A stretch of 57,469 nucleotides of DNA from Opitutaceae bacterium (GTDB lineage Bacteria; Verrucomicrobiota; Verrucomicrobiia; Opitutales; Opitutaceae), in the NCBI GenBank assembly GCA_016795545.1, contig JAEUGX010000104.1:1-57469 (forward strand), in the 5' to 3' direction. Below are positions 27,149-34,814 of this stretch, piece after piece. Each line of letters starts with the position of its first letter. Within the stretch, counting starts at the first letter, position 1. The notes under the pieces are model-generated. The model did no database searches and was not told the DNA's origin. It was given only the letters and a program-made list of their open reading frames with translations. The position numbers were made by a program, and so were the translations under genes.

Positions 27149-27200
27149 CCTGCGACTTTTCGCAGGGAGGAGGTGTTTTCCCGAAAACACCGTTCCTCCC
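27149..27200 (+). other. Two tandem RNA hairpins downstream of sdhB
   Basis: Hairpin 1 is CCTGCGA-cttt-TCGCAGG at 27149-27166. Hairpin 2 is GGTGTTTT-cccg-AAAACACC at 27172-27191, extended by GGGAGG (27165-27170) with CCTCCC (27195-27200) and ending one base before the next ATG. The hairpins share two G residues, so they may be mutually exclusive. There is no T-run after hairpin 2, so a classic terminator is doubtful; mRNA stabilisation or translational control is possible. Confidence 0.55.
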
Positions 27201-27443
27201 ATGAAAACCGCTCTCATTGCCGTTCTCGCCGCCGCCCTCCTGAGTCTGACCCTGCTTGCAGGCGGACGTCCGTTCGACGCCGCGGACTTATGCGCCGTCA
27301 GCTTCACCACCGGGTTGGTGGCGTGGACGATCCGGCAGTACCGCCGCCCATCCCGTTCGCTCATCGTCGACCGGCCCATCCGACTCGCGGCGCCTTCCCC
27401 GCGCCGTGCGTCCCGGGCCTTCGGTCATTCGCTCGCGGCCTGA
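27201..27443 (+). CDS. Small membrane protein of unknown function
   Basis: An 80-residue protein from ATG 27201 (MKTALIAVLAAALLSLTLLA). It has an N-terminal hydrophobic segment that could be a signal or anchor, a second weakly hydrophobic stretch (AVSFTTGLVAWTIRQY) and a basic Arg-rich tail. I do not recognise a family. It lies directly after the sdhB hairpins and could be cotranscribed with sdh. The coding assignment is supported by the start context and composition but not by homology. Confidence 0.5.
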   Translation: MKTALIAVLAAALLSLTLLAGGRPFDAADLCAVSFTTGLVAWTIRQYRRPSRSLIVDRPIRLAAPSPRRASRAFGHSLAA

Positions 27444-27508
27444 GCCGGCGGAGCCGCGAGCCGCCCCGGCACTCCGGAGACACCTCGGCTTTCCGGCAAC
27501 CCGTGCGC

Positions 27509-27964
27509 CTACTTGGCGGCCACCGCCACCTCGCCGGCGTTGTGGAAGGTCGCTTTCTGGATGTTGTCGCCGAAAAGGCGGACGACGATCTGCGACTCGA
27601 GCCGGTAGCTCGCCCGGCCGCGGGAGGCGGCGGCGGCAAGCGCTGCCGCGGACGGGGCGGTCGTCTCGAGGGTGGCCACGTTGTCGGACTGGTTCTGGGC
27701 CGGGACGCCGATGGGGGTGGAATGCTTGAACGTGCCGACCGGGACACCGTCGAGCGTGATCCGGTGGGTGCCTTCCGCGAGGAGGTAGGCGACCAGATTG
27801 GGATTGAGCACCCGCCACGAAACCTTGGTGGAGCCGTCGGCGGCCTGCTCGACGCCGGTCAGCTCGAAGCGCAGTCCGACCACCGTGCTGCGGCCGCTGG
27901 AGCATCCCGCCAGCAGGGCGGCGAACAATGCGATCAGCAGGAAAGGGAGGCTCAGGGTTCTCAT
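27509..27964 (-). CDS. LEA14-like (water-stress/hypersensitive-response domain) lipoprotein
   Basis: A 151-residue protein with a lipoprotein signal (MRTLSLPFLLIALFAALLAG, then Cys); the LLAGC lipobox gives predicted lipidation at Cys 21. The mature part resembles the small beta-sandwich of LEA14-like proteins: VVGLRFELTGVEQA, SWRVLNPNLVAYLLAEGTHR, ITLDGVPVGTFKH, VRLFGDNIQKATFHNAGEV. The family is associated with desiccation or stress tolerance, but its biochemical role is unclear. It is convergent with the small gene at 27201-27443 and probably cotranscribed with the membrane protein upstream (38-bp gap). Confidence 0.75.
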   Translation of the reverse strand: MRTLSLPFLLIALFAALLAGCSSGRSTVVGLRFELTGVEQAADGSTKVSWRVLNPNLVAYLLAEGTHRITLDGVPVGTFKHSTPIGVPAQNQSDNVATLETTAPSAAALAAAASRGRASYRLESQIVVRLFGDNIQKATFHNAGEVAVAAK

Positions 27965-28002
27965 CGGCGGAGATTCTGCCGGCCCGGCGGCTTCCGGCAA
28001 GT

Positions 28003-28617
28003 TTAGTCGGCGTCCTTTTTTTTGCCGCTCCTCCCGCCAAGCTCGAACTGGCAGACCACGCCTACCGCCGCCAGCGCCAGGATGGCGGGAAACATCCACT
28101 TGTTGCCGTCGATCAGCGCCGCAATCTGCTGGGGCTGCCGGAAATAATACAGCCAGTCGATTTGGTTCGTGAAATAGGACAGCGCGAGCGTGGCCCGGAA
28201 AGAGCCCAGCAACGCGGTGGAAAGCGTGATCAGGACGCGCTGCAGCTTGATCGCCGTGAAGCCACCGATCACACCCAGCACGCAGCCGGTCAGCATCGCC
28301 ACGGTGTGATGGAAATTGGCCAGCAGCAGGATGCCGAGCGTGGCGCCGAAGCCGAAGCCGGCCAGGAACACGGCCGCGAGGTAGAGCATGTACGCCAGCG
28401 CTGCGCCGAGCAGGCCGCCGATGAGCAGACCCCCGATCTCCCCCCCCGGTCCCAGCCCGAGCGCCTCGCCGGCCGCCTGGCCAAAAACGGCGCCGATCAC
28501 GCCGCCCAGCAGGGCGAGGGTCAGCTTGAAGACCCGGAAGCCGAAAAAACAATCCAGCACCCCCCAGGCGATCGCGCCGACGGAGATCCAGGGATAGAGA
28601 TCGGCGTTGAGGCGCAT
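28003..28617 (-). CDS. Multipass membrane protein, DUF4203/TMEM198-like
   Basis: The product is 204 residues from ATG 28617 (MRLNADLYPWIS); upstream in-frame Met codons add only polar residues. About seven membrane segments are Gly/Ala-rich, with LALLGGVIGAVFGQAAGEA and EIGGLLIGGLLGAALAYML resembling the glycine-zipper repeats of the TMEM198/DUF4203 family. The C-terminus is basic (GGRSGKKKDAD). The function of bacterial members is unknown. It is followed on the same strand by the LEA14-like lipoprotein gene. Confidence 0.7.
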   Translation of the reverse strand: MRLNADLYPWISVGAIAWGVLDCFFGFRVFKLTLALLGGVIGAVFGQAAGEALGLGPGGEIGGLLIGGLLGAALAYMLYLAAVFLAGFGFGATLGILLLANFHHTVAMLTGCVLGVIGGFTAIKLQRVLITLSTALLGSFRATLALSYFTNQIDWLYYFRQPQQIAALIDGNKWMFPAILALAAVGVVCQFELGGRSGKKKDAD

Positions 28618-28857
28618 GTTGGGCGTTGGGCGGAGGCGGCCGGAGGGACCGCCACTAGACACGCGGAATCCGGCGCGAGATCGAGGATTTATTCGCGCGC
28701 CGCCGGGAGTGCCGGCTGCGGCGCAGGCGAACTCAGGCCGGGGAAAGCCTTAGGGCCGCAGGTCGAAAGTCGTGCCGGCTCGGCCCAAGCTCAGGCAGTT
28801 GCCAGCGGCGGGTTGAAGGCCGAGAGCCCGATCGCCCCGCTCCCGGGCGCTGCCCGA

Positions 28858-30399
28858 TCAGCGGGCGATAAACAGCGGCGCCCCCGGTCCCATCGGCAAG
28901 CCGAGCCCGATCCAGGCCATGAGCAGCAGGGTCCAGACAATCAGGAAAGTGATCGAATAGGGCAGCATCGTCGCGATCATCGTGCCGATCCCGACGCGCG
29001 GGTCGTACTTGTGCGCGAAGGTCAGGATCAGCGGGAAATAGCTCATCAGCGGCGTGATGATGTTGGTCACGCTGTCCCCGACGCGGAACGCCCCCTGCAC
29101 CAGCTCCGGCGAATAGCCGAGCAGCATGAACATCGGTACGAATACCGGCGCCAGCAGCGCCCACTTCGCCGACGCGCTGGAGATCAGGAGGTTCACCGCG
29201 GCGGCGAACAGCACCAGCGCAATCATCAGCAGGATCGGCAGGTCCTGGAGCCCGAGATGCTGGATGAACTCCGCGCCGCGGACGGCGGTGATGATGCCCA
29301 GGTTGGTCCAGTTGAAGTACGAGATGAACTGCGCGGCGAAGAAAGCCAGGACGATGAACGAGGCCATCGACTTCATGGTGTCGGTCATGCCCGCCATGAT
29401 GTCGTGGTCGTTCCGGATCGTGCCGGCCGCGAGCCCGTAGGCGACGCCGGGCAGCAGGCCGAAAAGGAAGATGAACGTGACCAGCCCGACCATGAACGCC
29501 GAGTGCGCGAAGCCGGGGTGGGCGCGGCTGACCAGAAAGCCGTCGGCGGGCAGCACGCCCCAGAGCACGACACCGGTCAGGAGCGCAGCGGCGAGGCCGG
29601 CCGCCGCCAGCCCGCGTTTCTCCGCGGGGCCGAGCGGCTTCAGCTCATCGCGGGCCGCGGTGCCCAGGTAGGGCCCCAGGCGCGGCGCGACCAGCTTTTC
29701 CGTGACCCAGGTGCCGGCGCCCGTGATGACAAACGTGGAAACGACCATGAAATACCAGTTCGCGACGGCGTTGACCTTGTAGGACGGGTCGACGATGCGG
29801 GCCGCCGCCTCGGACAGGCCGGCGAGCAGCACATCCACGGAACCGACCAGCAGGTTGGCGCTGTAGCCGCCCGACACGCCGGCAAAGGCCGCGGCCATGC
29901 CGAGCAGCGGATGCCGGCCCAGGGCGTGGTAGAGCGCACCGGCCAGCGGCGTCAGCAGCACATAGCCGACCTCGCTGCCGGCGTTGGACATCACGCCGGC
30001 GAAGACGACCATCGGCGTGATGAGGCGGGCGGGCGCCTTGAGCACGCACCACCGCAGCATCGCGCCCATCAGGCCCGAATGTTCGGCGATGCCGATGCCC
30101 ATCAAGCAGGCCAGCGAGATCCCGAGCGGCGGGTAAGCCAGGAAATTCCGGACGAGCTCGGTGATCATGCGCTGCAGCCCCTCGCTGGTCATCAGGTTCA
30201 CCGCCGACACCCGGGTGCCGTTCGCAGGGTTGATCACCGAGACTCCCAGGGCGCTGCAGAGCCCCGAGAGCAGCACGACCAGCAGGGCCAACAGAGCAAA
30301 CAGCGTGGCGGGATGGGGCAGGGCGTTGCCGGCGCGCTCGACGCCACCCAGGAAACGCTGGAACCAGGACGGGTTCGCCGCCGCAGGGGAGGGGCTCAT
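28858..30399 (-). CDS. AbgT-family transporter (p-aminobenzoyl-glutamate type)
   Basis: A 513-residue inner-membrane protein from ATG 30399 with about 12 hydrophobic segments. Family landmarks include VERAGNALPHPATLFALLAL at the N-terminus, ITPMVVFAGVMSNAGSEVGY, FAGVSGGYSANLLVGSVDVL, ISSASAKWALLAPVFVPMFM and VGDSVTNIITPLMSYFPLI. AbgT proteins import p-aminobenzoyl-glutamate, a folate breakdown product, or export sulfonamides. An AbgB-like amidohydrolase is encoded 11 kb away (41796-43379) on the other strand, a possible functional partner. Confidence 0.9.
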   Translation of the reverse strand: MSPSPAAANPSWFQRFLGGVERAGNALPHPATLFALLALLVVLLSGLCSALGVSVINPANGTRVSAVNLMTSEGLQRMITELVRNFLAYPPLGISLACLMGIGIAEHSGLMGAMLRWCVLKAPARLITPMVVFAGVMSNAGSEVGYVLLTPLAGALYHALGRHPLLGMAAAFAGVSGGYSANLLVGSVDVLLAGLSEAAARIVDPSYKVNAVANWYFMVVSTFVITGAGTWVTEKLVAPRLGPYLGTAARDELKPLGPAEKRGLAAAGLAAALLTGVVLWGVLPADGFLVSRAHPGFAHSAFMVGLVTFIFLFGLLPGVAYGLAAGTIRNDHDIMAGMTDTMKSMASFIVLAFFAAQFISYFNWTNLGIITAVRGAEFIQHLGLQDLPILLMIALVLFAAAVNLLISSASAKWALLAPVFVPMFMLLGYSPELVQGAFRVGDSVTNIITPLMSYFPLILTFAHKYDPRVGIGTMIATMLPYSITFLIVWTLLLMAWIGLGLPMGPGAPLFIAR

Positions 30400-30439
30400 G
30401 GCCCGATGCAAGCGCGCATCACCCCCGCGTCAATGCCAG

Positions 30440-30616
30440 GCGGAGAACGGGGAATCGAAGATGGAAGTTGGTCGATGGTAGATCGAAGAGAGGTGATGGG
30501 GGCCTTGGGTGCGCACCCACCTGGCTCGTCTTCCTTGCCGCCCTGCGCCTATCACGGATTTCCGCCCCCTATCTGCGAACCACCATCTGCGATCTCCGAA
30601 CTCCCATCTCCGATCC
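30440..30616. repeat. Degenerate inverted-repeat intergenic element
   Basis: A left arm (about 30455-30502) built from GAAGATGG/GATCGAAGA units mirrors a right arm (about 30568-30615) of CCATCTGCGATC/CTCCGAACTCC units; the right arm's complement reads GGATCGGAGATGGGAGTTCG. Between them lies a perfect 14-bp palindrome TGGGTGCGCACCCA at 30506-30519. The element separates the AbgT gene from a small membrane-protein gene and carries no coding signal. Confidence 0.5.
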
Positions 30617-30880
30617 TCACATGATCATGACCGCGCGCGCGCTCTCGAGGAAGACCCAGGCCGCGGCAAACGCGGTGGCCCAGATGATCAGGCCCTTGGC
30701 CAGGCGGCGCCGCCGGAGGCTGCGGTCATAGTGGTCGGCCGACCCGGAACGGAAGCCCGATTCCTCCAGAAAGCAGGCGAATTGCGCGTGTTTCATCCGG
30801 GTCGTACGCAGGACGCGGTCGCTCCGCATGCCGAACGGGATCGGCAGGTGGTTGAGCAGGCGACGCATCGTGTACGACAT
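30617..30880 (-). CDS. Small membrane protein of unknown function
   Basis: An 87-residue protein. The N-terminal half is basic and soluble (RRLLNHLPIPFGMRSDRV) and a single membrane span lies near the C-terminus (LIIWATAFAAAWVFLESA). The start is well supported: AGGAGGT lies 7 nt upstream of ATG 30880, an unusually strong Shine-Dalgarno for this window. It is divergent from lysA, sharing a 105-bp upstream region. I do not recognise a family. Confidence 0.7.
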   Translation of the reverse strand: MSYTMRRLLNHLPIPFGMRSDRVLRTTRMKHAQFACFLEESGFRSGSADHYDRSLRRRRLAKGLIIWATAFAAAWVFLESARAVMIM

Positions 30881-30985
30881 GGGTTATACCTCCTGAAAAA
30901 TAGCGCTTCCGTTCAAGGGGAAACTGGCTATCTCGGCTGGTTTCACACTCACTTTATCGACCGGATTCGCACATCCTTTACCCAG

Positions 30986-32293
<1,308 letters not shown>

Positions 32294-32306
32294 GGTCCCT
32301 CCTCCC

Positions 32307-33347
32307 ATGCCCGAGCCGCGCCCCCTCCATTTTTCGGTGATCGGCGCCGGGGCGTGGGGCACGGCGATGGCGGCGCACCTGGTGCGCCGCGGCCAGCAGG
32401 CCACCTTGGTCGCCCGGCGGCCCGAGCACGCCGCCGTGATCCGGACGGAACGCGAGAACCGCGAATACCTGCCCGCGGTCCGGCTTCCGGAGACGCTGGC
32501 CGTCACGTCCGACCTGCGCGCCGCCCTGGCGGAGGCCGAGGTGGCGCTGATCGCCTGCCCCTCGCAGACGCTGCGCGCCTGGTGCGAGCGGATCCGCGCC
32601 GCCCTGCCCAGTCCGACGCGCCTGCGGCTGTTCCTGAGCCTGGTGAAGGGCCTCGAGACCGGCACCCACTTGCGTCCCAGCGAGGTCATGGCGCAGGTCC
32701 TGCCCGGGCTGAATTGCGGCACGCTGACCGGCCCCACCAACGCCGGCGAGGTGGCACGCGGCCTGCCGGCGGCGATGGTGCTGGCGGCGCTGCGTCCGGA
32801 CCCCTTCGTGGCCGAGGTCCAGGCCGCCATGAGCGGCCCGACCCTGCGCATCTACACCAGCGACGACCTGGCTGGCGCCGAGTACGGCGCGAGCCTGAAG
32901 AACATCTACGCGGTGGCCGCGGGGCTCTGCGACGGCCTGCGGCTGGGCGACAATGCCAAGGCGTCGCTGCTCACCCGCGCGCTCGCGGAGATGGTGCGGG
33001 TCGGCCAGGCGCTCGGCGCGAAGCTGGAGACGTTCTACGGGCTCAGCGGCTTCGGCGACCTGGTCGCCACCTCGAACGGGGCCTGGAGCCGCAACCGGGA
33101 ATTCGGTCAGAAGATCGGCGAAGGCCGATCCGTCGAAGAACTGCTGGCCGGCCGCCGGACGGTCGTCGAGGGCCACCGCACGACGGAGGCGCTCCACGGC
33201 CTCTGCCGCGAAAAGGGCATCACGGCCCCGATCCTGAACGAGGTCTACGCCATCCTTTTCCAGCGCAAGAAGCCCGCCGACGCGCTCACCGCGCTCATGA
33301 CGCGCGAGCTGAAGCGCGAGACCCACGCGCCGTTCCCGCAGGGCTGA
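32307..33347 (+). CDS. gpsA: NAD(P)-dependent glycerol-3-phosphate dehydrogenase
   Basis: A 346-residue protein. The N-terminal Rossmann motif is VIGAGAWGTAMAAHL and the NAD-site segment is FLSLVKGLE. The C-terminal helical domain carries the catalytic Lys in YGASLKNIYAVAAG and LSGFGDLVATSNGAWSRNR. It makes sn-glycerol-3-phosphate from dihydroxyacetone phosphate for phospholipid synthesis. ATG 32307 with leader TCCCTCCTCCC and no Shine-Dalgarno. It is probably cotranscribed with lysA, 13 bp upstream. Confidence 0.94.
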   Translation: MPEPRPLHFSVIGAGAWGTAMAAHLVRRGQQATLVARRPEHAAVIRTERENREYLPAVRLPETLAVTSDLRAALAEAEVALIACPSQTLRAWCERIRAALPSPTRLRLFLSLVKGLETGTHLRPSEVMAQVLPGLNCGTLTGPTNAGEVARGLPAAMVLAALRPDPFVAEVQAAMSGPTLRIYTSDDLAGAEYGASLKNIYAVAAGLCDGLRLGDNAKASLLTRALAEMVRVGQALGAKLETFYGLSGFGDLVATSNGAWSRNREFGQKIGEGRSVEELLAGRRTVVEGHRTTEALHGLCREKGITAPILNEVYAILFQRKKPADALTALMTRELKRETHAPFPQG

Positions 33348-33370
33348 AATCCGGTGGCGGTGCCCGCGAC

Positions 33371-33407
33371 TTGACAGGAGTTCGTCCACATTCGTTAGCT
33401 TCGCGCG
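33371..33407 (+). promoter_or_regulatory. Putative promoter giving a near-leaderless transcript of the transposase-like gene
   Basis: TTGACA at 33371-33376 is a perfect -35. A -10-like TTAGCT lies at 33395-33400 (18-bp spacer). The ATG begins 8 bp after the -10 element, so transcription would start at or next to the start codon. A similar layout precedes the LacI gene at 55318. Confidence 0.5.
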
Positions 33408-34523
33408 ATGTGGCTTGAATTCGTCGAGCGCGCGGAGAAGGGCGAGCAATCGTTCTCGGCGTTGTGCGCCCATTACGGGGTCAGCCGCAAGACCGGCTAC
33501 AAGTGGCTGCGCCGGTTCCGCGAACTGGGGGTCGCGGGGCTGGAGCCGCGCAGCCGACGTCCGCGCACGAGTCCGCGCAAGACGCCGCTGGCGGTGGTCG
33601 AGCTGATCGTCCGCCTGCGGCGGGAAAATCCGCACTGGAGCGGGCCGCGCCTGCGGCAGAAACTCCGCGAGCGCGGCGTGACTCCGGTGCCAGCGGTCAG
33701 CACCATCGACCTCATCCTCCGCCGGCGCCGGCTGCCGGGCGCGACGGACGGATTTGAGCTGGCGGCCGACCCGTTGCCGACCGAGGCGAACTACCGGTGG
33801 AGGCTGTGTCTCGGCCCGGTCCTGCGGTTCGCCGACGGCGTGACCGCGCAGCCGGCGATGGTGCATGACGAGGCCACCGATTTTATGGTCGGCGCCGGCC
33901 TCCTCGCGAACCCGTCCGACTCCTCGCTCGTCCCGCTGGTGGAAAGATGCTTCCGGCGCCATGGCGTGCCCTGGCGGTTCGCCGTAACGCCGGAGGCCCC
34001 GGACGCCAACGTCCCGGTCCGCCGGCACACCGCGTTCACGATCTGGCTGATGCGGGTCGGGGTGCTGGTCGATTTTGTGGCGCCGGTGTCGTCCGCACCT
34101 CCGGTGCGGGATCCCCTGGAGCACCTCGCCCGCTCCTCCGCCAACTTCACCTGCGGCACCGCCTCCGTGCTGCTCGAACAGCTGCGCGACCAGCACAATT
34201 TCTGCGGGAGCGGGGAATCCCCGCAGAGACACAGCCCCATCGCGCTCTATCGCCCCAGCCTCCGGGAACTGCCGCCCGTGATTCCCCCGCCCGCTTATCC
34301 CCCGCAGGCGGCCATCCGACTGGTGTCGGAGAAAGGCACCTTCACTTTTCAGCGGCAAGTGGTCCAACTGGGGCGAGCCTTTTCCGGCCTCGAGATCGAG
34401 CTCAGGTCGACCCCGGACGCCAAATCTCATCGGGTGTTCTTCGTGGACCAGTACCTCGGCCGGCTGGAACGCTCCGAAGCGGAGTCCGATGAAACCCGGC
34501 CGTTGAACTTGCGGCCCGACTGA
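33408..34523 (+). CDS. Transposase-derived protein (IS481-like) with lost DDE residues
   Basis: An intact 371-residue ORF. The N-terminal helix-turn-helix (about 1-60: FSALCAHYGVSRKTGYKWLR, then AGLEPRSRRP) and second DNA-binding segment (about 60-110) match IS481-type transposases. The catalytic region does not. The first Asp motif (WTVDFKG in relatives) is WRLCLGP at 131-137. The second (SDNG) is VTPEAP at 193-198. The Glu of NGAHER aligns with RDPLEH at 234-239. Only the DE pair at 154-155 remains. The C-terminal beta domain (about 280-355, RLVSEKGTFTFQRQVVQLGR) is retained. No terminal inverted repeats are apparent. It has no frameshifts, so it may be a domesticated DNA-binding protein. 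Confidence 0.8.
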   Translation: MWLEFVERAEKGEQSFSALCAHYGVSRKTGYKWLRRFRELGVAGLEPRSRRPRTSPRKTPLAVVELIVRLRRENPHWSGPRLRQKLRERGVTPVPAVSTIDLILRRRRLPGATDGFELAADPLPTEANYRWRLCLGPVLRFADGVTAQPAMVHDEATDFMVGAGLLANPSDSSLVPLVERCFRRHGVPWRFAVTPEAPDANVPVRRHTAFTIWLMRVGVLVDFVAPVSSAPPVRDPLEHLARSSANFTCGTASVLLEQLRDQHNFCGSGESPQRHSPIALYRPSLRELPPVIPPPAYPPQAAIRLVSEKGTFTFQRQVVQLGRAFSGLEIELRSTPDAKSHRVFFVDQYLGRLERSEAESDETRPLNLRPD

Positions 34524-34814
34524 AAAACAGACGCGCGCCAAGGAATAGCTTCATTTCCGTTCAAGCAAATGCGTGCGATAGTTCATTTTATGGGTGATCC
34601 AATCAGCATGAAAATGTAACCAATCTGTTTGTTGTAACACAACACCCAACCTACTCTATAAAGTTACAGGGAGTTCACATGCGCATGAAGTCCAGAGGAT
34701 TGAAATAGCGCACAACTGTCACGTTAGTTTCGCTAAATCGATTTGACTGGGAAAGAAATTTCAGGTTCAGCTTGGGTGACTTAACCTCCCGCAACCCCAC
34801 AACTACACCCCACA
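34524..34814 (+). promoter_or_regulatory. AT-rich leader of the TonB receptor with operator-like palindrome and short upstream ORF
   Basis: This 291-bp region is markedly AT-richer than its surroundings. It holds a 15-bp inverted repeat TGTTGT-aac-ACAACA near 34631-34645 and a -10-like TATAAA near 34658. A Shine-Dalgarno-preceded mini-ORF of nine codons (MRMKSRGLK, about 34679-34708) follows, then a hairpin AGGTT...AACCT about 35 bp before the receptor ATG. The receptor ATG itself has no Shine-Dalgarno. Regulatory function is inferred. Confidence 0.45.

Noticed and set aside
33408..34523. Active insertion sequence
   Set aside because: Catalytic acidic residues are missing and no terminal inverted repeats or target duplication were found around the gene.
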